From the NCBI RefSeq assembly GCF_025934275.1, contig NZ_JAICYI010000015.1, forward strand, positions 1-57,546: DNA of 57,546 bases, in the 5' to 3' direction. Of this stretch, positions 51,477-57,546 are shown piece by piece; position 1 is the first letter of the stretch, and every line of letters begins with the position of its first letter. A program made the translations under genes and the position numbers. The notes below the pieces were generated by a model, which worked only from the letters and a program-made list of their open reading frames with translations, did no database searches and had not been told where the DNA came from. This stretch comes from Phenylobacterium sp. Its GTDB lineage: Bacteria > Pseudomonadota > Alphaproteobacteria > Caulobacterales > Caulobacteraceae.

Positions 51477-53915
51477 TCACCAGGTGGCGCTGATCCGGGC
51501 GTAGATCCGGCGGCCGTTGAAACCGAACGGCGAGAACGAGCTCCAGGGCGCGGCGCCGGTGGTGTCGATCGACAGGGGGACCTGGTCCGGATACTCGTCG
51601 AACAGGTTCTCGGCCCCGAGCGCCAGCTCGACGCCGTGGCCGACCTTGTAGCGGCCCTCCAGGTCCACGATGGCGTGTGCGCCGACGTGCACGTCGCTCA
51701 ACGAGTTGTCGGTGGTGCCGGGCGAAAGCACGTCGCCGTAGTAGGTCACCCGGCCGGTAGCGCTCCAGGCGTCGAGCGACCAGTCGGCCTGCAGGCCGGC
51801 CTTGTACTTCGGCGTGCCCCGTTCGAAGCGGTAGGTGGCCTGGCGGGCGAACAGATTGAGCGGGGTCGGCAGCAGGCCCGGCGCGCTGGTCGGCGTCTTG
51901 GTGACATCGAAGTCGTTCATGTTGCCCGACGCGGTGAACGCCAGGTCGCCCCACGGCTGGGTGTCCAACCGGTAGGTCGCGACGACGTCGAGGCCGCGGG
52001 TCTTGGTGTCGACGCCGTTGATGAAGAAGCGCGCGGCCGAGGCGCCGAGCGGCTGGATCGTCTGGCAGATGACGAAGCCGTTGGTGCCGGGCTTGGCTGT
52101 GGGATCGCAGGTGAAGTTCTCGGACAGCACGATGCGGTCCTTCACGTCGATCTCGTAGGCGTCGATGGTGACGTCGAAGCCGCCGGCGCGGATCACGGCG
52201 CCCAGCGAATAGTTCTTGGACTTCTCCGGCTGCAGGGGTTTTCCGCCCAGCGCCGCCGCGGCCTGGCTGGTCGGCGGGAACGTGCCGGTGTCGAACTGCA
52301 CCGCGTTGATGAACAGGCTGGCGGTGGAGGTGAAGAACTCCTGCTGCAGGCTGGGCGCGCGGAAGCCGGATTCCGCCGAGCCGCGGAACGCCAGCCAGGG
52401 CGCGACCTCGTAGCGGAAGGAGACCTTGCCGGAGGTGTTGTCGCCGAAGTCGGAGTAGTGCTCCTCACGCACCGCGCCGGACAGCGTGAGCTGGTCGAGG
52501 ACCTTGCCTTCCAGGGCCAGATAGCCGCCGACGTTGGTGCGGTGCACGCGGACCTCGTTGTCCGGCAGGAAGCCCGGGAAGCCCTGGGCGCCGACGCCGG
52601 CCGCGGTGGTCCCGTTCTGGAACGTCCCCTTGAGATACGAGAACGGCTCGCCCTGGCCGATACGGTAGCCCTCGTTGCGCGCCTCGACACCGAAGGCGAC
52701 GTTCAGCGGCCCGGCCATGCCGACGTCGAAGTCGCGGTTGAAGTCGGCGTTCCCGACCAGCTGGTTGTAGATCAGCTTGCCTGCGTAGAAGTTGTGCGGC
52801 GAGGTCGGGCCGAGCGAGACGTTGATGGTGTCGACCGTGTCGTACCGCAGCCGGTTCCAGCCGTAATCGACGCTGAACACCGAGTGCCAGCCGGCCAGGT
52901 CGCCCTTCAGAGATGAGCCGAGGGTGTAGTCGTCGGAGTGGGTGCGGATGTGCGGCAGGAAGCCGTTCGGATAGACCGAGGGGATGTTCTTGGCGAGGTC
53001 GTTCGGCGCGCGGAAGGTCGCGGCGCTTTCGGTGTGGCGGTACTGGCCGCCGGCCCAGCCGTAGAGCTCCCAGCCATCGCCCAGCGGTTTGCCGGCGTTC
53101 ACATACGCCGTGCCCTGGACCACACTTCCATCGCCGAAGCGGGAGTCGATCCCGAGCGCCGGGAAGCGGGGATCCTTGTCGCTTCGGTTGGTGGGATCGC
53201 GGTGCAGGTACTCGCCGGAGACCGTCAGGAAACCGTCGCCCAGCAGCTTGAACCCCTGCCAGGCGTCGGCCGTCAGCGTGGCGCCGTCGTGGATGTTCCG
53301 CTTGCCGCCGACAAAGCCGTCGAAGCTGGTGTCGAACTGGCCGAGGGTGAAGGATGCGCCGCCGCCTTCGGAGGCTTCCTTCAGCTTGATCGCCAGGACC
53401 CCGGCGATGGCGTCGGAGCCATAGAGCGCCGAGGCGCCGTCACGCAGCACCTCGATGTGGTCGATGGCGACGGTCGGGATGGTGTTGAGGTCCACGCCGG
53501 CCGAGCCGCGGCCGACCGAGCCGTTCAGGTTGACGAGCGCCGAGGGGTGGGCGCGCACGCCATTGACCAGCACCAGCGTCTGGTCGGGGCCCTGGCCGCG
53601 CAGGGTGGCCGGGCGGATGGCGTCGGTGCCGTCGGTGTTCGACGGGCGCGGAAAGTCGATCGAGGGGACGGTGATGGCGAGCGCCGCGCCGAGTTCGGTG
53701 GTGCCGACGTGCTTGAGGGTCTGGGAGCTCACCACGTCGACCGGCGACAGCGACTCCAGCGCCGAGCGTGGCTGGGCCCGCGAACCCGTGACCACCAACT
53801 CCTCTACTTCGGAGGGGGCGGCGGCCTTGGTGGCCGGGGCGGTCTGGGCGAAGGCGTGCGAGGAGACCAGCGCAGCGGCGGAGGCTGCGGTGAACAGCAA
53901 GATCCGTGATTTCAT
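51477..53915 (-). CDS. TonB-dependent outer-membrane receptor
   Basis: 812 residues. A signal peptide (SRILLFTAASAAALVSSHAFAQ) is followed by a TonB-box-like EVEELVVTGSR and a plug domain with VDVVSSQTLKHVGTTELGAALA, IRPATLRGQGPDQTLVLVNGVR, IDHIEVLRDGASALYGSDAIAGVLAI. The rest is a 22-strand-type barrel ending in a terminal aromatic strand, NGRRIYARISATW. The substrate is unknown. The start is the ATG at 53915. It has its own terminator. Confidence 0.94.
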   Translation of the reverse strand: MKSRILLFTAASAAALVSSHAFAQTAPATKAAAPSEVEELVVTGSRAQPRSALESLSPVDVVSSQTLKHVGTTELGAALAITVPSIDFPRPSNTDGTDAIRPATLRGQGPDQTLVLVNGVRAHPSALVNLNGSVGRGSAGVDLNTIPTVAIDHIEVLRDGASALYGSDAIAGVLAIKLKEASEGGGASFTLGQFDTSFDGFVGGKRNIHDGATLTADAWQGFKLLGDGFLTVSGEYLHRDPTNRSDKDPRFPALGIDSRFGDGSVVQGTAYVNAGKPLGDGWELYGWAGGQYRHTESAATFRAPNDLAKNIPSVYPNGFLPHIRTHSDDYTLGSSLKGDLAGWHSVFSVDYGWNRLRYDTVDTINVSLGPTSPHNFYAGKLIYNQLVGNADFNRDFDVGMAGPLNVAFGVEARNEGYRIGQGEPFSYLKGTFQNGTTAAGVGAQGFPGFLPDNEVRVHRTNVGGYLALEGKVLDQLTLSGAVREEHYSDFGDNTSGKVSFRYEVAPWLAFRGSAESGFRAPSLQQEFFTSTASLFINAVQFDTGTFPPTSQAAAALGGKPLQPEKSKNYSLGAVIRAGGFDVTIDAYEIDVKDRIVLSENFTCDPTAKPGTNGFVICQTIQPLGASAARFFINGVDTKTRGLDVVATYRLDTQPWGDLAFTASGNMNDFDVTKTPTSAPGLLPTPLNLFARQATYRFERGTPKYKAGLQADWSLDAWSATGRVTYYGDVLSPGTTDNSLSDVHVGAHAIVDLEGRYKVGHGVELALGAENLFDEYPDQVPLSIDTTGAAPWSSFSPFGFNGRRIYARISATW

Positions 53916-53919
53916 GGAC

Positions 53920-53955
53920 GCAAGACCCCCTTGCGGTCCCGCAGCACGCGGGACC
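53920..53955 (-). promoter_or_regulatory. Two hairpins in the receptor 5' leader, SD in a loop
   Basis: GGTCCCGC and GCGGGACC (53935-53942 and 53948-53955) make an 8-bp stem with a 5-base loop. Next to it, GCAAG and CTTGC on the minus strand (53934-53930 and 53924-53920) make a 5-bp stem whose loop plus closing base is the GGGGG ribosome binding site. The start codon is at 53915. Confidence 0.4.
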
Positions 53956-54080
53956 TTAACAATGATCAGGGGCCTAGCTAGGCGGCTTTGCTGCAACGCG
54001 GAATGACATTTTCGCAACAGCAGATGCAAAACGACTCGAAAAGGGCCTCCCGGGCCGCGTACTTTGTAAGGGCTGCGGCG

Positions 54081-54671
54081 TTACGCCTCGGCTTCGGTGA
54101 AGTCCGCGGCGATCTGGCCCGCCCCGCCTTCCAGCAGCTCGGCAGCCGCCTGATCCGCGGCGAGGCGCTCTTCTTCGAACGCCGCCGAGATTATGTTCTC
54201 GCCGCGCGCCTGACGCTCGGCCTCGTCTGGGCTGCGGGCGATGTTGAGCGTGACCGTGATGGACACCTCGGGATGCAGCCGGATCTTCACCTCATGCAGG
54301 CCGAGCGTCTTGATGGGCTTGTCCAGCACCACCATGGCGCGCTCGACCTTGCCGCCCTCGGCGTTGACCGCGTCGGCCACGTCGCGGCCCGACACCGAGC
54401 CGTAGAGCTGGCCGCTCTCGCCGGCCTGGCGGATCAGCACGTAGGAGGCGCCGTCCAGCTTCTCGCCGGACGTCTCCGCAGCCTGCTTGGCCTTGGCGTT
54501 GCGGGCCTCGATATCGGCGCGCTGACCTTCGAAGACCTTGAGGTTGGCCTCGGTGGCGCGCAGCGCCTTGTTGCGGGGCAGGAGGAAGTTGCGGGCGTAG
54601 CCGTCCTTGACGTTGACGACGTCGCCGAGGCCGCCGCGGCCTTCCACTCGCTCGAGCAGGATGACTTTCAT
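54081..54671 (-). CDS. rplI: 50S ribosomal protein L9
   Basis: 196 residues. [44 protein letters not shown] is the canonical N-terminus. The C-terminal domain carries [14 protein letters not shown] and [25 protein letters not shown]. The 40-residue acidic C-terminal extension (from [10 protein letters not shown]) is usual in Caulobacterales. It is the last gene of rpsF-rpsR-rplI, 12 bp after rpsR. Confidence 0.97.
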   Translation of the reverse strand: MKVILLERVEGRGGLGDVVNVKDGYARNFLLPRNKALRATEANLKVFEGQRADIEARNAKAKQAAETSGEKLDGASYVLIRQAGESGQLYGSVSGRDVADAVNAEGGKVERAMVVLDKPIKTLGLHEVKIRLHPEVSITVTLNIARSPDEAERQARGENIISAAFEEERLAADQAAAELLEGGAGQIAADFTEAEA

Positions 54672-54683
54672 AAGCCGGGCCCC

Positions 54684-54959
54684 TTACTTCACGACGTAGG
54701 GGAGCAGGGCCAGGAAGCGGGCGCGCTTGATGGCCCGGGCCAGCTCACGCTGCTTCTTGGCGGAGACCGCGGTGATCCGCGAGGGCACGATCTTGCCGCG
54801 CTCGGAGACGTAGCGCTGCAGGAGCTTGACGTCCTTGTAGTCGATCTTCGGGGCGTTGGCGCCCGAGAACGGGCAGACCTTGCGACGGCGGAAGAACGGG
54901 CGGCGGGCGCCGCCGGCTGCGGCCCCGGGGACGGGCGCGACGGAGGTTTCGTCGGTCAT
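54684..54959 (-). CDS. rpsR: 30S ribosomal protein S18
   Basis: 91 residues from the ATG at 54959, with GGGAGG upstream. The core [70 protein letters not shown] is a full S18. The N-terminal 18 residues are an Ala/Pro-rich extension. It lies 19 bp after rpsF. Confidence 0.97.
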   Translation of the reverse strand: MTDETSVAPVPGAAAGGARRPFFRRRKVCPFSGANAPKIDYKDVKLLQRYVSERGKIVPSRITAVSAKKQRELARAIKRARFLALLPYVVK

Positions 54960-54978
54960 GGCGATGGCCTCCCTTTCC

Positions 54979-55341
54979 TTAGAATTGCGGGACGTCGTCG
55001 CGGCGTTCGCGGTCGCGATCGCGGCGGGCGAGGACGGGCGAGAGCTCGAGATCCAGCTCATCGACCCGGACGGTCAGGTGCCGCAGCACGTCCTCGTTGA
55101 TGGACAGCTGCCGCTCCATCTCCTTGACGGCGTCGGGTGGACTGTCGATCGCCAGCAGGGAGTAGTGGCCCTTGCGGTTCTTCTTGATCCGGTAGGAGAG
55201 GTTGCGCAGGCCCCAGTACTCGATCTTGGCGACGGTCCCGCCGCCTTGCTCGATGACCGCCTTGAGCTGGTCGTTGAGGGCTTCGGCCTGTTGCGGCGAG
55301 ATGTCCTGCCGCGAAATCACGACGTGTTCGTAGAGCGCCAT
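54979..55341 (-). CDS. rpsF: 30S ribosomal protein S6
   Basis: 120 residues from the ATG at 55341, with AGAAGGA upstream. [93 protein letters not shown] is a complete S6 with a short charged tail. First gene of the operon; the promoter should be in the 237-base gap shared with the DUF2059 gene on the other strand. Confidence 0.97.
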   Translation of the reverse strand: MALYEHVVISRQDISPQQAEALNDQLKAVIEQGGGTVAKIEYWGLRNLSYRIKKNRKGHYSLLAIDSPPDAVKEMERQLSINEDVLRHLTVRVDELDLELSPVLARRDRDRERRDDVPQF

Positions 55342-55578
55342 TGGTCCTTCTTCCGGTTTGGAGGGCGGCGCCCCCGCGGTGGAAGATCCGCCGGGAACGA
55401 TGGCTCTCTGCGCGGCGACCGGGGGCATGTCCGGCTCTTCGAAGGGCTCCGCGCGAGACCGCCTTCCGTGAAGAGGCGGGCAGATAGGCGAAAAGCGGTT
55501 GCCGGGCAAGGGGTTTTCGCCTTGCGGAAGCCGGTCTGCCCGCTAGGCTCCCTGCAACTTTGGGGGGAATCGCTGAAG

Positions 55579-56139
55579 ATGATGAAGACCCTGATCGCCG
55601 CGGCGGCCGCGCTCGCGCTGATGACGCCACTCTGCGTCCATGCCGCGACGCCCGCGGATCGCGCGCCGGCCGCCGCCGCCGCCCCCGCCGCCAATCCCGA
55701 GGCCGAGGCGCTGGTGCGTCGCTATCTGGCGGCGGTGCACTTCGAACGCACCATGGACAGCATGCAGGCGGCCATGCTGCCGGTCATCGCCGCCCAGACC
55801 GCGCGCTCGAACAATCTCACCGCGGACGATCAGAAGATGGTCGTCGACATCGTGCGTCAGGTGATGCGCGACAAGATGATGCCGAAGATGATCGAGCGGA
55901 TGGTTCCGATCTATGCTCAGACCTTCACCCTGGCCGAGCTGCAGGCCATGGTGAGCTTCTACGAGAGCCCGACCGGCCGCGCGATCACCGACAAGATCCC
56001 GACGCTCGCGCCGAGGAGCGCCGCGATCACCCGCGAGCTGATGCCGGAGATGATGGGCGAGGTGATGAGGCAGATCATCGCTCGCAAATGCCCGAACGGA
56101 AACTGCCAGCCGGCGACCCCGAAAGGGGCCGCCTCCTAG
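55579..56139 (+). CDS. Secreted DUF2059-family protein
   Basis: 186 residues from the ATG at 55579. A signal peptide (LIAAAAALALMTPLCVHAA) precedes an all-helical domain: EALVRRYLAAVHFERTMDSMQAAMLPVI, then VRQVMRDKMMPKMIERMVPIYAQTFTLAELQAMVSFYESPTGRAITDKIPTLAPRS. The FTLAELQAMVSFYESPTGRA core is the hallmark of DUF2059. Function is unknown. It is divergent from rpsF and its stop is 3 bp before the convergent peroxiredoxin stop. Confidence 0.9.
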   Translation: MMKTLIAAAAALALMTPLCVHAATPADRAPAAAAAPAANPEAEALVRRYLAAVHFERTMDSMQAAMLPVIAAQTARSNNLTADDQKMVVDIVRQVMRDKMMPKMIERMVPIYAQTFTLAELQAMVSFYESPTGRAITDKIPTLAPRSAAITRELMPEMMGEVMRQIIARKCPNGNCQPATPKGAAS

Positions 56140-56142
56140 CCG

Positions 56143-56685
56143 CTACTTGTGCGCCGTCCGCCAGGCGGTCACGGCGGCGAGCGTCTTGTCGACGTGCTGG
56201 GTGGGATCAAGGTTGGAGTAGACGTCGATGATCTGGCCGTTCGGCGCGACGACATAGGAGGTCCGGTTCGACCAGTCGGGCTTCTGGGCGAGCACGGCGT
56301 CGTATTCCTTGGCGATCTTGACGCCCGGATCGGCGGCCACCGGGAACTTGCCGCCACAGTGCTCCGTCTCCTTCGAGAAGTCGGCGAGCTGGTCGACGTT
56401 GCCGGCGGTCACCCCGATCACCGAGGCCTTTTCGGCCTTGAACTTGTCGATCGCCTCAGAGAACAGGTGCGCCTCCAGGTTGCAGCCCGTGGTGTGGGCG
56501 GCGGGGAAGAAATAGACCACCACCGGCCCCTTCTTGAGCGCGTCGGCGAGGTTGAAGGTGAAGGGCTGTCCGGCGAGGTAGGCAGGCGCGCTGAACTCGG
56601 GCGCCTTCGCGCCCGGCTTGAGCTCCGCTAGCGCAGGCGTGGCGAGCAGTGCGGCGGCCGCGGCGGCGGCGATCATGGCTTTCAT
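56143..56685 (-). CDS. Secreted peroxiredoxin (AhpC/TSA, BCP-like)
   Basis: 180 residues from the ATG at 56685, with signal peptide IAAAAAAALLATPALA. The peroxidatic site is FFPAAHTTGCNLEAH: Pro61, Thr65 and Cys68 give PxxxTxxC. A possible resolving Cys lies in EHCGGKFPVAADP. WSNRTSYVVAPNGQIIDVY has the conserved Arg. It detoxifies peroxides in the periplasm. The alternative start at 56718 would place the signal peptide internally. Confidence 0.92.
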   Translation of the reverse strand: MKAMIAAAAAAALLATPALAELKPGAKAPEFSAPAYLAGQPFTFNLADALKKGPVVVYFFPAAHTTGCNLEAHLFSEAIDKFKAEKASVIGVTAGNVDQLADFSKETEHCGGKFPVAADPGVKIAKEYDAVLAQKPDWSNRTSYVVAPNGQIIDVYSNLDPTQHVDKTLAAVTAWRTAHK

Positions 56686-56749
56686 GGCGGGTCTCCCGGG
56701 CTTCAGCGGGCCGGACACTACAACCGAACCTTGTTTCTTCGCCAGGGCC

Positions 56750-57546
56750 TCAGGCGCCGGGCTCGACCAGGATCTTCACATGGGCCTCCGGATCGGCGAG
56801 GTCCTCGAAGGCCCGAGCGACGCCGGTCAGCGGCGCCTTGCCGGTGACCAGGCCGGAGACGTCGATCACGCCCTCGGCCAGCTGGCGCAAGGTTCCGGCG
56901 AACTCCTCGGCCGTGTAGCCCAGGATGAAGGTGAGCTCGATCTCCTTGGTGATGGCGATCGACGGCTCGATCCGGTCGCTCTCCATGCAGACGCCAGCGA
57001 CCACGATCCGGGCGCCGGCCGGGGCGGCCTCGATGAGCGCTTCCAGCACGCCGGGCGCGCCGACGCATTCGAACACCACCGGCTGGGCGTAGGTCTTGCC
57101 CATCATCCGCAGGAGGGACTGCGCGGCCCGCGTCTTAGGAACCCCGAGGTCCTCCCACCGCTCGTGCGGCGACTCTTTGGCGGGATCGATGACGACGTCG
57201 GCGCCCAGCCGCTCCGCGGCGGCCCGGCGGCGCGGGGAGAAGTCGGCGGCGATCACCGGCCCGTGGCCGGCGGCCTTCAGCGCGCCGATCACGGCCAGGC
57301 CCACCGGTCCGCAGCCGATCACCAGCGCCACGGAGCCCTTCTCGAGCCGCGCCTTGGCGACCGCGTGGGCGCCCACCGCGAACGGCTCGGTGAGCGCGGC
57401 CTTGTCGGTGGGCAGGCCGTTAGGGACCTCCAGCAGCATAGCCTCGGTGAGCAGCATCCGCTCGGCGAAGCCGCCCGGGAGACGGTTGGAGAAGCCCAGC
57501 GCCTCGACTCCCGCAGCGGTCATGGTGAGCGGCATGCTGACCACCC
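56750..57546 (-). CDS. Zinc-type alcohol dehydrogenase, N-terminus beyond window
   Basis: At least 265 residues visible; the frame continues past the right edge. The Rossmann motif LVIGCGPVGLAVIGAL and AADFSPRRRAAAERLGADVVID fit a medium-chain NAD(P)-dependent dehydrogenase. VVFECVGAPGVLEALIEAAPAGARIVVAGVCMESDRIEP is the typical post-cofactor region. The catalytic Cys/His zinc ligands would be in the missing part. GFAERMLL resembles the end of the GroES-like domain. Substrate unknown. Confidence 0.9.
   Translation of the reverse strand, partial: VVSMPLTMTAAGVEALGFSNRLPGGFAERMLLTEAMLLEVPNGLPTDKAALTEPFAVGAHAVAKARLEKGSVALVIGCGPVGLAVIGALKAAGHGPVIAADFSPRRRAAAERLGADVVIDPAKESPHERWEDLGVPKTRAAQSLLRMMGKTYAQPVVFECVGAPGVLEALIEAAPAGARIVVAGVCMESDRIEPSIAITKEIELTFILGYTAEEFAGTLRQLAEGVIDVSGLVTGKAPLTGVARAFEDLADPEAHVKILVEPGA

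Noticed and set aside
54010..54065. Possible terminator after rplI (GGCC...GGCC followed by TTTT on the minus strand)
   Set aside because: The stem is only four base pairs, too weak to call.
1..57546. tRNA, rRNA, CRISPR array, insertion sequence or prophage
   Set aside because: No tRNA-like T-loop with matching stems, no regular spaced repeats, and no transposase, integrase or phage structural protein was seen.

Overview
The window is about 57.5 kb of very GC-rich chromosome from an alphaproteobacterium. The gene content and order point to Caulobacteraceae, most likely Phenylobacterium or a close relative: the dapA-smpB, rpoZ-rsh, pyrE-pdxJ-acpS, lepB-rnc-era-recO and rpsF-rpsR-rplI blocks, an EcfG-type sigma factor with GGAAC-N16/17-CGTT promoters, and a TonB-dependent receptor. 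The genus is an inference; there is no rRNA in the window. I see no tRNA, insertion sequence, integrase, prophage or CRISPR array. Genes are packed tightly, with many ATGA-type overlaps and several convergent pairs whose stop codons interlock.

Layout. 1-6535: a cut-off secreted protein, a membrane protein, an enoyl-CoA hydratase, the kynB-kynU tryptophan-degradation pair, an S33-type hydrolase and a secreted CocE-type hydrolase. 6563-10983: a stress-flavoured cluster with a disordered Arg-rich protein, a 51-residue NepR-like ORF, an EcfG-type sigma factor, a single-polypeptide EgtB-EgtD ergothioneine enzyme and a KGG-repeat stress protein. Two consensus EcfG promoters lie back to back between the sigma factor and the ergothioneine gene. 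11375-14194: a metallo-beta-lactamase-fold hydrolase, an OmpR-type regulator and a histidine kinase in one transcription unit. 14379-22909: an APC permease, hrpB, an AhpD-like protein, a Tat-exported isomerase-like protein, two RNA/SAM methyltransferases, and a TetR regulator with a small membrane protein.

22906-37: murein transglycosylase, dapA, smpB, a GNAT, an M20 peptidase, an ETHE1-rhodanese fusion, a family 5 uracil-DNA glycosylase, a NYN-domain protein, folK, rpoZ, rsh (ppGpp), a DUF2334 protein, pyrE, pdxJ and acpS run up to 38030. At 38031-43096 an accessory block (NTF2-like protein, ChbG/HpnK deacetylase, secreted protein, CadC-like TPR regulator divergent from a tautomerase, membrane protein) separates acpS from lepB. 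lepB-rnc-era follow, then an NTF2-like protein and recO. 46945-50112: a BlaI repressor/M56 peptidase pair with two perfect operators, then dnaB. 50255-56139: a proline-rich membrane-anchored protein, a TonB-dependent receptor with a clear terminator, the rpsF-rpsR-rplI operon and a DUF2059 protein. The window ends with a secreted peroxiredoxin and a cut-off zinc-type alcohol dehydrogenase.

The strongest leads are: the ECF/NepR-like/egtBD arrangement with its paired EcfG promoters; the EgtB-EgtD fusion, whose domain order is opposite to fungal Egt1; a TTCGTG-rich intergenic repeat that appears twice and seems to supply the 3' end of folK; an apparent CTG start for rsh; and the BlaI operator that contains its own ribosome binding site.
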